A stretch of 64,000 nt of DNA from Cryptomeria japonica (Eukaryota; Streptophyta; Pinopsida; Cupressales; Cupressaceae). The notes beneath the pieces are model-generated. The model searched no databases. It had not been told where the DNA came from and was given only the letters and a program-made list of their open reading frames with translations. The DNA lies in the NCBI RefSeq assembly GCF_030272615.1, contig NC_081411.1:180630977-180694976 (forward strand). The letters are read 5' to 3'. The position numbers and the translations under genes are program-made. Below are positions 36,635 to 47,347 of this stretch, piece after piece; positions within the stretch are counted from its first letter, which is position 1, and each line of letters opens with the position of its first letter.

Positions 36635-37513
36635 TGTTGGCATATGGACACTCCAATGAGACATTGTGTGTGATTGAAGGTTTTGTCATTGATGGCAACT
36701 TTGCAATCCTAAGGCACCGGCAAGACATTATACCAGCAAAGCATCATATAGGCAACCTTGCAATCCTATGGCACTGGCAAGATATTATACTGGTAAAGTA
36801 TAACACAAGCAAGATAGTGCACCGGCATTAGAAGATCAATCTACACCGGCACTAGCACAAAAGATGTTCACTGGCACAGAAGAAAATATGTATATCGGCA
36901 CAGAGGCCGTCAGGATTTTTGATATGTAATATTTTGTTTATTATTGTAAGCCGACTTGGCAAATTGTAAAATGACTCTTTTATATAAAAGAGATCATTGT
37001 AGGCATTTGTAGGATATGGATAGAATTTATTAAATAAATTATAAGGCAGACCTAATGTGCGAATTGTAGTTCAAGGGTATATGCAAAGAACAGAGCAAGA
37101 ACTGGTACTGAATCTGGCATTGAAGATGCTATTGTAAAGCAGTACAGAATATTGGATTTGTGTGAATCCTCATTGTAAGTCAGTGTGACTTCTTATTGAG
37201 CAGTGAGCTCTAGGCAGTTGGCCTTCCTACATGTGCAAGCCCCTATTGTAAGTAATATTCTCTTATTGGCCAGTAAGTGAATATTGTGGGTCACAAATCC
37301 CACCGAGGTTTTTGCCACACCGGGTTTCCTCATTAAAAATCTTGTGTTATGGTGTTCTTTTCATGTGGATGCTTTTGATTCTATTATTTGCATTAATTCT
37401 TGCATACCGGTATACTGTTACTTTATATTCTGCATATTCAGTTTTAAGAAAACTTCATTACTAGACAGATACTGATTCACCCCCCCCTCTCAGTATCTGT
37501 GGGAACCCTAACA
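36635..37513 (+). mobile_element. Solo LTR of a copia-type element
   Basis: 879 bp, TGTTGGCATATGG...CCCTAACA, with perfect 5-bp duplications and no internal region. It shares with the LTR at 59304 the phrases GAGCAGTG(A/T)GCTCTAGGC(A/G)G and TTGGCCTT(C/T)CT, the CACCGAGG/TTTCC landmark and the CACCCCCCCCTCTCAG end. Left by recombination between LTRs of a full element. It lies in an intron of copy B. Confidence 0.9.
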
Positions 37514-37518
37514 GTTCT
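37514..37518. repeat. Target site duplication GTTCT (right)
   Basis: Identical to 36630-36634. Confidence 0.88.
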
Positions 37519-38469
37519 ATATACAAAAACGTATGGGGTTTGTGAAATTAATGAATGCACTTGATGTCGATGAGGTTTAGTAGAGGGAAGAGGTGATATC
37601 TTTATATTCACTTTGGATTACATTCTTGCTTGTTCAAAATAACTAAATCCTTTTATGTCTATATCATATGTTATCATTTTTCATATAGGAAATGGTAATA
37701 GCCGCATCATATTCGACTAGGCCTCCTAAGGTTACAGGAGAACTATATGAGGTTTTGGTGTGCATTTGTTCCACATATGTTAGAAATATTTGTTCTATCT
37801 AGTTTGTCAACAACTTTGGGTTATTAACTTGTATAATTGTCTTTAACCTATTACATCCTCCTTCCACACTTCCTACTAATTTTCTACCATTCCATTTAAT
37901 TAGAAGTTCTACACATATAATATGGGATCCAACATGACAAAGGGAAAAGGTATGTTTGTCTTACTTTTCATTGAGTGCGCAATGGAGTTGAAACCCTCTT
38001 GTTAACTTCTTTTGGATCACTTACCATGGATATAGGAAATGATTGTAACTGATTCATCAGCGACTTTGTCTCCTACGACCATAGCACATCCATCTAAGGC
38101 TCCAATATGCTTTAGTTTTTTAGTCTATTCATTTTTAGTTATTATGTGTTATTTGACATATATGTTATTAGCTTGTATTAATGTTGTTTTACCAGTTACC
38201 ACCCTCTTCAGGAATTCCCATGGATCCTCAGCCCCATCCAATTGCAGAAGACAGAGATGAAGTAATCAACATTTCAACTTCAAACAATTTAGAGTTCAGT
38301 ATTTAGTTATTTTAATGTTATATTGAGAAAATATATCTAATTTGACATTTGAATTGTCCTTGTGTGACCACCTGCAGAGCCACGTATTGCTTCAAAGAGG
38401 CTCGATTTTGATGATCCACCACAATCATATATACCAATAGAGACATATAGTTGTAGTTGTGGTCATTGA

Positions 38470-38960
38470 AGGACCAATATTTTTATATATTTGACATTTT
38501 TATATGTATATATTGACTTTGACAGACATGACACATGCCACATTTTTGTAACAATTATTGATTTGGCATCTATGCCATTTTTTGATATGTACACTATTAT
38601 TGTTTATTTTGATATATATGAAACTTGATATTCGATCCAATTTGTTCATTGATATATATGAAAGTTGATATTCGATCCATTTTGATATATATAAAACTTG
38701 ATATTCTTGAAACTTAGTTATTTGCTATTGAAATGTGATCAAACTTGTTCATTGTGTATATGTCTTGAAATGTGATCCAATTTGTTCATTACATGTAACT
38801 CATATGGTGTATACTTTTAAACTAGGTTGCTCATATTTTGTATACCCACGTACCCAAGTACTGACATCGCTAATGCTCATAAATTGTGTATTTTGATTGA
38901 GTGAATTTGCTTTGAGTCCTTTTGAGGATTGATGAAAGTAAGCTGCATGAGTTTGAACAT
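38470..38960. repeat. AT-rich short direct repeats after copy B
   Basis: GATATATATGAAA(C/G)TTGATATTCGATCC recurs at about 38610, 38650 and 38685, with TTTGTTCATT words. No gene. Confidence 0.6.
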
Positions 38961-40130
38961 TTGAATATGAAATGAAGTAATATTAAACTCTTTCATAATT
39001 TTCCTCACCTCTGAGTCTATCTTGGATTTCAATGTTTAACTTCATGACTTCACCTTTGGAGTCAACTTCAAGTGTGAGAGTTTAGGAGTGAACTTCGGCT
39101 TCAAGTAACTAGGAGAAAAATGCATATTTCAGGTATCAAAAGAGTTGAGTGAAGTTTCTTTCTTCATGAATTGGTGTTTATGAGAGAAGTTGATAAATTC
39201 AAGAGTTGTAAGCTTCAAATAAAATTATTTACTTCATGTTTGACCTAAGAGGAGCAAAATCATTCACTTCAAGGGTTTCTAAGGAGCAACAAAATTGTTG
39301 CTTCATGAATTGGGGAAATGAAGTGAAGTTATGTTTCATATATTTGGGAATAGGAGTGAAGGCATCTACTTCATGAGTTGAGTGTGAGGAGTGAAGTTTC
39401 AACTTCATTTTCAAGCACATTAGAGAAAAATTCATCTTCACCTTTGAGCACAATGAATGAAATTTGTGTTGGAGAGGAGATGACAAAACTTTATGTTCAA
39501 GATGAGATGATAGAACTTCAACTTCAAGAGGAGATGAAAAAACTTCATGTTTAAGAGGAGATAAGTGAACTTTGACTTCAAGAGGAGATGAGTGAACTTC
39601 AACTTCAAGAGGAGATGAGTGAACTGCATGTTCCAGAGAAGATGAGAGAAATTCATGTTGGAAGAGAGCCGAGCGAAGTTCATGCTTTAGTAAGGTAAAG
39701 AGATATTGAGGGTAAAGTTGAATCAACTTCCTGTGCTAAAGGAAAGGAGCGAAGTGCTTACTTATCAAATTGAAGGGAGTAAGTGAGGTTTTAACTTTGT
39801 GTTCAAAGAAGAATGAGTAAACTTCAACTTTGAGATGATAAGAGTGAACTTCAACTTCAAGTTGATATGAGTGAACTTTGTGTTCAAAAAATTAAAAGAG
39901 AAAAGATAACTACATGAGTTGAAAGTTTAAAGTAAAATTGATACTTCACGTATCATGATTTAAAGCGATGTTATTACTTCATGTGTTTGAGATAAGGAGT
40001 GAACTTCATGTATGAAGAGATTGGAGTGATGTTATTATTTCATAAACTCACACTTCAGAGTGAAATTTTCATGTATTGAACAAGAAGAGTGAAGTTTTAT
40101 TACTTCATGAGATGAGAGTAAACAAGATAA
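38961..40130. repeat. Degenerate 33-bp tandem repeat (AACTTCAACTTCAAGAGG)
   Basis: Best preserved at 39470-39660 where units of GAGATGAGTGAACTTCAACT plus TCAAGAG repeat with a ~33-base period; more diverged units extend across the region. Because 33 is divisible by three, the - strand stays open for 165 codons (39229-39726) as an 11-residue repeat (HSSPLEVEV-like). I treat that as a consequence of the repeat. Confidence 0.75.
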
Positions 40131-40308
40131 CTTTGGGAGTTGATCTTATGGAGCGAAGTTCATCATTTCAAGAATCAATTAAGACAACATTTGAGTGCCC
40201 AAAGAAGATTTGAAATTTATCTAAGGATGAGTCATCTTAGGTAAGGTTTTCAGTTAAATTTTATTCCATAACAAGTCGGTCTTAGGGTAAGAGACACACC
40301 TATTCATC

Positions 40309-40318
40309 CAAATAGCCT
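40309..40318 (+). promoter_or_regulatory. TATA-like box just upstream of the gypsy LTR
   Basis: CCTATAAAAG lies about 27-36 bases before the LTR boundary at 40345, in flanking DNA. Motif only; it may be incidental. Confidence 0.3.
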
Positions 40319-40339
40319 ATAAAAGAGAGTTGAAGCAAT

Positions 40340-40344
40340 ATTTT
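40340..40344. repeat. Target site duplication ATTTT (left)
   Basis: Identical to 49678-49682. Confidence 0.85.
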
Positions 40345-42674
40345 TGGTGCAGGAGCACCTAGCTTCATTCTCAGCTTCATTTTCATCATAGGTTTGATTT
40401 TTGTTGGTTTTAAGTTGGAAAGTTGTCTAGGATGTTTTTGAAGTTGTTCTAGGTTGTTTGGATGAGTTTTGAACTCATTGTGTGGTTTTGGTTTCTTGTT
40501 TTCATCTTTTTGCTCAAAAGTTGCCAATTTGGTGTTGCCTGAAAAAGTGATGGAAAAATGAGTTTTTTTTGTGGTTTTTGTTTTGAAAAGGTTTTAGAAA
40601 TGTTTTATGCTTAGGTTTTAGGTGTGAGAAGTGTTTTTAGGTGATGGTTAGTCTTGGAGGCCAATCTTGCATTTTCTAGGCACCAAAAAGTTGTCATTTA
40701 GACATCAAAATGTCAAAATTAAGTGCCCTTGGACATGTACCTGTCTATATAGGAGGCTAACCAACTTGGAGAGGTATTTAATCTCCTATTTTAACTATAG
40801 TAAGGGTTGATCATTCAAAGTTATGAAGCATTTGGCAAACTTGCACTAGTTTTACTTGGTTTTTCTCTAGTTTTTAGCTCCATGTGAACAGCAGTCCGTA
40901 CACCAGCTGTACTTGGCCATACTATTCTTCCATTTTCAGATTCTAATATGTTTTCTTAAGCTTTTCCCTTTGGTGGCATCTTATTTTATCAAGTTTTGAG
41001 TTTGTAGCAAAATTAGTTTGATTTGACAGTTTCACTGCCTTGTCTAGGAATTGGCAAGGATGCTTGACCAACTTGGCTTCTTGGAGTCCTAAAATGTTCA
41101 TGCCTTCCCAAGAACTAGTTGGTCAACTTGTAAACTATGTAAATACATGTTTTGTTTTCAAGAATGCAGGTGTAAGGAGTTTTGTGGCGATTGAGCCCTA
41201 GGCAAGTGTGCCATTTGGCTAGGGTCTTGAAGAAATTTGATGCTTTTCTCTTCTATAGCAAGTGCATTTAATAGTTGAACAGACTTGCCTTGATGATTAA
41301 GTTTGTATGCCAAGGAAAAGAGGCTTTCTAAGCCATAAGGAGAATGTTTTCATGTTTAGTTTGTGAAAATAATGTAAAAGACAGTGAGTCACTGTTTTAG
41401 AGTCAATTTCCTTTCATTAGCCTACTCTCCATCATGCATTGGAGCTTGTAAGGTTGTTGTACCTCCTTCTAATTGCTTGCAAACAAGAACAAGGAGTGAT
41501 TTTGATGTTATTTATGGGTTTGAAGTTGCCAAGATCAATCAATGATCTTTGAGGCAAGGTTGTAATGCCAATTTGTTGTCACAGTCAACTAGGACTGAGT
41601 TTTACATTTTCTTTTGAAATTATATATGCAATCTTCTCCTTCAAATTGATAGGTATGAAGGTCAATAAACCATTGAAGACTGAGCCTTGTTAAGGAGCAC
41701 AAAAATAGACTTTTTGTGAAGAGTTCTAACAATGAAATTGTGGGTCACAGTGAACAAAAAAATAGTGAAAGGCAAAAATGCAGTGATAGTTAGTTGATAG
41801 CGGATACTCCAATGGTTTGTAATTTTCTTAATGCCTTTTGTGCAGGGCTAACATGATCCCTTCCTTGTCATTAAATGATAGCCATGTTCACATGTTTTGT
41901 ATTGCAATTGGTTCTCATGCAAAAGTTGTGTTTGTAAAAAGCAAGATTTAAAAGTTGTCAATGTTGCTCACTCCCTATGAGCATTTTGGTAAATTCTTGT
42001 TCTCCAGCCCTTTGAGGGTGAAAAAATACTTAATTTTGGTCTAAATAGCATGATACATGGTAGTAATGAGGTTTCATGGTTCCCTTTGAAGATTTACACT
42101 TTGCAAATTGATTCTTGCCTCTGAAACCCTTCCAAACCCTCCTTTTTCACCCATTTTTGGGATAGTCATGGAGAAGGCCTAAGAGACCCTGAGACTTTGA
42201 AAATATTCAATTTTTCCCAAAAGGGTATCCATAAATGTGAAGCTTTTAGTTTGGTAGCCCAACGCTTGAGCAGGGTGAGCACAAAACCCCAAATGGAGGG
42301 CTAATGTCTAATAGCCTGTTTTAGGCCTAAAACCAAGTTTTTGTCAAATCGGGTATGCAAGTGAAGGTTGCAAAGCATGAAATCCAACAAAACAAGTTGA
42401 AATAGGTTAACCTAACATGAATTCAACCTATTTGGTGAGTTTGGCTTCTTAACTTGGTTTTGGAGCATTTGAAAGGATGTCAACAACTAGGGAGTTGGAG
42501 CCTCTGAGTAGCCAAGAAGAGTTTGACATAGGGAGGTGGAACAAGGTGAGTTGTTAGATTGCTTTTGAGCTATTTACACTCTGTCCTTGGGGACTACACC
42601 TCAAAATAGTAAGGATCTAACACTTAGAAAACATACTAGCCACTTAACAACCACCTAGCATTACCTCCCTATCA
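40345..42674 (+). repeat. 5' LTR of the + strand gypsy element
   Basis: 2,330 bp, TGGTGCAGGAGC...CTATCA, followed directly by the primer site. Confidence 0.95.
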
Positions 42675-42677
42675 TAG

Positions 42678-42689
42678 TGGTATCAGAGC
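42678..42689 (+). other. Primer-binding site, initiator-Met tRNA
   Basis: TGGTATCAGAGC, three bases after the LTR end. Confidence 0.9.
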
Positions 42690-42726
42690 AGAGTTACACT
42701 TGGGAAGAAGTAGCAATTTGGCAACC

Positions 42727-43836
42727 ATGGTGAAAAATGAAGAACTAGCAAAGAAAGTGGAAGACCAAGAAGAAGAAAATAGGTTACTCAGAGTGAAACT
42801 AGACCTTTTAGAGCAGAAGTTGGGTGAAGTAGAAGTGAAGGTAGATGAAGCTAGCAATAAGATAGAGGGAATAGAAGGTAAGGGTAAGCTATTAGCTATA
42901 GAGGATGAGACCCCTATACCAGACCCTATGATAGAGAATGAACCCTTTTTGAAAGCCTTGAAGGCTATGAGTGGGAGAACACTAGAAGGAGTCCCACTAT
43001 TCAATGGTAAAATGGACCTAGAAGTGGTCATGGAGTGGATTGAGGGGCTTGAGAACCATTTTGAGTGTGATGGTGTGACAGAGGCCCAGAAAGTGAAGGT
43101 GGCTAAGTCCAAGTTGAGAGGAGCTGCCTTAACATGGTGGAAGTTCATTCAAGATGAACGTGAGAAAGAGGGAAAAAGGCCCATAGCAACCTAGAAGGGA
43201 ATGTTGTCCAAGATCAGAGAGGCTTACATTCCAGAGGACTATGAAATACAGCTCCATAGGAAAAGGAAAAACCTTAGGCAAAAAGAGTTAGATGTCAACA
43301 CCTACACTGAAGAGTTTCAGAAGCTATGCCTTAGGTCAAAGATCCAAGAGGATGAGAATGTCAAGGTTGCTAGGTATTTCAATGGCTTGAGATGGAACAT
43401 ATAGGAAGAATTAAGTTTGTTGTGCCCTACAACAGTCCAGAAGTGCTATCAACTTGCACTCAAGGTAGAGGAAAGGAGTAGGAAGAAGCAAGAGCAGCAT
43501 AATAGAGGTAGAGGAAGAGGCAGAGATGGTTGAGGCCATCAAGGCAGTTTTGGGGAAAGACACATAGACCAAAGGTCCCAGGGGGAATCTAAGCTTATAG
43601 AGAAAAGCGGGGATTCTCAAAGAAAACCTAATTATAGGAGAAGGGGATCAAGCAAACTAGGAAGGGGTAGATCTAATGGCCCAGGTAGAGGGTCTTACTT
43701 CTCCACAATGAAATGCTACAACTGTTAGAAATTGGATCATCCTGCTTATAGGTGTCTAGAAAAGCCTAGTTCTTCCCATGGAGGTGAAAAAAGAGTGAAC
43801 TATGTTTAGGAGGAAGGGAGTAGTACAAGAACTCCA
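42727..43836 (+). pseudogene. gypsy gag, four or more TAG stops, no frameshift
   Basis: MVKNEELAKKVEDQEEENRL starts an N-terminal coiled coil (residues about 1-50), then the capsid domain (FLKALKAMSGRTLEGVPLF, MEWIEGLENHF, LRGAALTWWKF). A basic tail follows, then a zinc knuckle at 43714-43755 whose frame reads C-Y-N-C-stop-K-L-D-H-P-A-Y-R-C, with TAG where Gln would fit. The ATG at 42727 is chosen because it is the first ATG in frame after the primer site. Confidence 0.92.
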
Positions 43837-44292
43837 ACAATGAACCTAGCACCAGAAGATGGTGATAGTCTAATGATGAGGAGAGTATTGATGCAAGAAC
43901 CTCATAAGTGTGAAGTGTCTCAGAGAAGAGCATTGTTCAGGATAAAGTGCAAAATCTTGGGCAAGGTATGTAAGGTGGTTATAGATTCAGGCTCCACAAA
44001 TAACATTGTCTTAGAGGAGGTAGTTAGCAAACTGAACCTACCTAGAATGAAGCACAGTGAACCCTACAAGGTAACCTGGTTAAACAAGGGGCAACATGTC
44101 CTAGTGAATGAACAAGCATGGGTAGACTTCAATATAGCTGAATACAAGGATAGGATACTTTGTGACATCCTTCCCATGGATGCTTGCCATCTACTATTGG
44201 GTAGACCTTGGCAATTTGATAGAAGGGCACACCATGATGGTGAAAAAAACACATATTCCTTTCAAAAGAATGGTATTGTCTACAAAATTTAG
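43837..44292 (+). pseudogene. gypsy aspartic protease region
   Basis: KVCKVVIDSGSTNNIVLEE carries an intact D-S-G active site near 43981-43990, and CHLLLGRPWQFDRRAHHDG is the conserved flap/C-terminal block. Ends at a TAG (44290) where relatives continue. Confidence 0.92.
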
Positions 44293-44337
44293 TCCCTTAG
44301 TGAAGAGATAGAGAACAACAAACCACAGGCACCTAAA

Positions 44338-45240
44338 GTGCTATTAGTCAATGAAAAAGAGTTCATCCAAACCATGAAAGAGGGAGATGGGATTGGTTAT
44401 GCACTTGTAGTGAAACCTAAGGAGGATAAGAAAGAAAAACAAGTTGAGATCCCACAAGAAGTGCAACAACTTCTTGATAACTTTAAGGGCATCATCAATG
44501 ATGGACAACTAGAAACATTACCTCCTCCTAGAGCCATTAGTCATCAAAATAACTTTATACCAGGAGCTTCTTTGCCAAACAAAGCAGCATACAAGATGAC
44601 TCCTGAATAGAACAAAGAGGTAGCTAGACAGATTCAAGATTTATTGGATCAAGGATTAATAAGAAAGAGTATAAGTCCTTGTGCCATACCCACTATGTTA
44701 GCACCTAAGAAAGGGGGTACATGGAGACTATGCACAAACTCTAGAGCTATCAACAAGATCACAATAAGATACAGATTCCCTATTCCCAGGATAGAAGATT
44801 TGATGGATTGTTTAGGGGGTGTGAGGTATTTCTCCAAAATAGACTTTAAAAGTGGTTACCATCAGATAAGAATAAAAGAGGGTGATGAGTGGAAAACTAC
44901 TTTCAAAACAAATGAGGGTCTTTATGAATGGTTGGTTATGCCTTTTGGACTCTCTAATGCTCCTAGTACCTTTATGAGGTTAATGAATGAAGTATTGTAA
45001 GATTTTCTCAGTAAGTTTGTGGTAGTCTACTTAGATGATATTCTCATTTTTAGTAGGACTAAAGAGGAGCATTTGAAACACTTAGCTATTGTTTTGCAAA
45101 GATTATCTACCAAGCAATTAACCATAAATCTTGAAAAATGTGATTTTATGCATCAAGAGCTAGTCTATCTTGGTTTTGTTGTGTCCAGTGGAGATCTTAA
45201 GATGGATCAATCTAAAGTTGCAGCCATAACAAGTTGGCCA
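44338..45240 (+). pseudogene. gypsy reverse transcriptase
   Basis: Ty3-type [80 protein letters not shown], and the intact catalytic VVVYLDDILIFS at 45019-45054. Interrupted by TAG at 44608 and TAA at 44998, both where Gln would fit (MTPE-x-NKEV, MNEVL-x-DF). Confidence 0.94.
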
Positions 45241-45966
45241 ACCCCACAATCAGCCAATGAAGTTAGGAGTTTTCGTGGTCTAGCCCAGTTTTACAGGAAG
45301 TTTATCAAAGGTTTCAGTGAGATTTATGCACCCATGTTAGATAAAATAAAAGGTGGTCATAAAGTCAAGTTTCAATGGACAGAAGCAGCCAATAAGGGGT
45401 TTGAGTTACTCAAAACTAGAGTTGCTACACAGCCAGTGTTGATCCTTCCTAGTTTTGATAAACTCTTTACCATAGAATGTGATGCCAGTCATCTTGCAGT
45501 AGGTGCAGTCTTGAGTCAAGATAATAGACCAGTTTCTTTCTTTAGTGAAAAACTCAATGATGCAAAGAAAAAGTATTCATCTTATGATTTAGAGTTATAT
45601 GCATTAGTGCAGGCACTCAGGAAGTGGAGGCATTATTTGCTTCCTAAGGAATTTGTTGTGTATACAGACAACCAAGCAGTCGGTTTCTTGAATTCCCAGG
45701 ATAAACTCAACCATAGACATGTGAAATGGGTAGAGTACCTACAAGAATATACATTTACTCTTAAGCACAAGAAAGGCCAATGTAACAAAGTAGCTGATGC
45801 TTTAAGTAGGAGATTGTTGACTATTCAGGAGATCCAAGTAAAGAGTATTGGGATTGATTGCTTTCAAGATTTATATCCTAATGATGATGATTTTGCTACA
45901 GCTTATAAAGTTTGTCTTGCTTTTGAGAATCATTTCCATAGTGATTATGCTGACTATATATTGTAG
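45241..45966 (+). pseudogene. gypsy RNase H
   Basis: FTIECDASHLAVGAVLSQD (first Asp), LELYALVQALRKWRHYLL (Glu), FVVYTDNQAVGFL (third Asp), then the KHKKGQCNKVADALSRR tether. All expected acidic residues are visible. Uninterrupted from 45019 to a TAG at 45964. Confidence 0.94.
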
Positions 45967-46803
45967 AATGGTTTTTTATTCAGGGAAGGACAACTATGTG
46001 TTCCTAAAGGTTCCATGAGAGAAAATCTCATCCAAGAGAAACACAATGGGTGTTTGAGTGGCCATTTTGGTCTCAATAAGACCTTAGAGTTGGTTCAACG
46101 CTTTTATTACTGGCCTAAGATGCAGAGAGATGTCTGGAGGTATGTTGAACAATGCATGGTATGTTAGATGGCCAAAGGTAATAGCACTAATGTTGGTTTA
46201 TATCAGCCACTTCCCATTCCTTATAGGCCATGGGAGTGCATCAGTATGGATTTTGTTGTAGGTTTACCAAAGACAAAAATAGAGCATGACAATATCTTTG
46301 TGGTTGTTGACAGATTTAGTAAAATGGCTCGCTTTATACCTTGCAAAACTACTAATGATGCTAGTCATATTGCTTTCCTTTTCTTTAAAGAAGTTGTTAG
46401 AATACATGGTTTGCCATCTAGCATTGTATCAGATAGAGATGTTAAGTTTTTGGGTCATTTTTGGAAGACTTTGTGGAAGAAATTGGGTACTAACTTGTCT
46501 TTTGGCTCATCTTACCATCCACAGATAGATGGCCAAACAAAAGTGGTGAGTAGAACATTGGGTAATCTACTCAGATGTCTCACCAAGGAGTATGGCCAAA
46601 GCTGGGATCAGCTCATCCCACAGGCAGAGTTTGCCTACAATGACAGTGTAAACAAATCTATTAGTAAGAGTCCATTTTAGGGTGTTTATGGTATACACCC
46701 AAGAGGTGTTTTTGAGTTACATGATGTGACTAACTTGCAACATGTTAGTGGGACAACAAAAGATATGGCACAATCTCTAAAAGAGATACATGAACAGGTT
46801 AAG
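45967..46803 (+). pseudogene. gypsy integrase core, catalytic Glu altered
   Basis: The HHCC zinc region reads H-N-G-C-L-S-G-H-F-G and then C-M-V-C at 46050-46164, followed by TAG where Gln is expected (CxxCQ). The core has SMDFVVGLP and [13 protein letters not shown] (two Asp). The Glu block reads [13 protein letters not shown] where relatives have GQTE, so the catalytic Glu is Lys. TAG at 46678 falls where SPFQ would be expected. Confidence 0.93.
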
Positions 46804-46806
46804 TAG

Positions 46807-47325
46807 TCTTTGCAGGACACCATAGCAAGAGTCAAGGCAAGGGTGGATGCTTCAAAGAGGGATGTCCAATTCTCAGTTGGAGATTTTGTGATGGTACATC
46901 TCAAAAAGTCTAGATTGAAAAAGGGAGTTCCTACCAATTTACAGATGAGACGAATTGGACCTTGCAGGATTTTGGCTAAGTATGGTCCAAATGCTTATAA
47001 AATTGATTTACCTGCTGATGTTTCCTTGTATCCTATCTTTAATGTTGCAGATTTGGTGCCTTTCAAGGGGCAGCCTCCAGAAGAGACTCAAAGAGCTTCA
47101 GACATTTCAAATTCCCTTTCTGATCTATCTATCCCCTCTTCTTCTTCTCCCATTCCTAAACAGGTACTTGATTCCAGAATCATCAAAAAGACTAGAAAAC
47201 ATGACTACCTTGAGCATTTGATCAAGTGGAAAGATCAACTAGCTTCTGAAGCCACTTGGATACCTAAAAGTTACTTCACCAAGGCTGGTATTCCTCTCTC
47301 TATTCTGCCCAAAGGAGTCACATGA
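46807..47325 (+). pseudogene. gypsy integrase C-terminus with chromodomain
   Basis: VGDFVMVHLKKSRL and MRRIGPCRILAKYGPNAYKI are the integrase tail with a G-P-x module. The chromodomain follows at about 47168-47284 (VLDSRIIKKTRKHDYLEHLI, then KWKDQ..EATWIPKSYF). It ends with a natural-looking TGA. A Ser/Pro-rich spacer (47100-47160) separates the two domains. Confidence 0.9.
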
Positions 47326-47334
47326 CTTCTTTGT

Positions 47335-47347
47335 CACCGGGGGAGTA
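47335..47347 (+). other. Polypurine tract of the + strand gypsy element
   Basis: CACCGGGGGAGTA directly before the 3' LTR, a form common in plant gypsy elements. Confidence 0.8.

Larger units (their letters stand above)
34684..38469 (+). pseudogene. Intron-rich gene, copy B
   Basis: A better-preserved relative of the gene at 16428. Exon 1 (34684-34702, MAPHRT) ends at a GTAAGA donor; a phase-1 intron leads to exon 2 at 34798, frame-matched across the join. Exon 2 is proline-rich, then helical, then holds the core F-Y-V-D-G-L-S-Y, HWCVH, DRWYMVFDRPP and a 184-codon open run at 35004-35558. A Cys cluster (MCTTCQGVC) lies at about 35823-35850 in a shifted frame. Small GT-AG exons follow at about 36109-36184, 36280-36357, 36441-36539, 37688-37750, 38034-38095, 38212-38261 and 38371-38469, ending with KRLDFDDP and TGA. 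In-frame stops lie at about 34827, 34851 and 34971, and frameshifts around 35560-35700. A solo LTR sits in an intron (36635-37513). No function is known to me. Confidence 0.65.

Noticed and set aside
42672-43148. 158-codon ORF antisense to gag, and similar antisense ORFs at 7510-7959 and 52025-52516
   Set aside because: They overlap well-supported frames on the other strand and show no domain of their own.
42727-47325. Possible alternative genetic code (TAG read as Gln) or programmed TAG readthrough
   Set aside because: CAG is still used freely for Gln in the same frames, key catalytic residues are lost in the same elements, and TAA/TGA stops also occur. Methylation-driven C-to-T decay explains the pattern with fewer assumptions.
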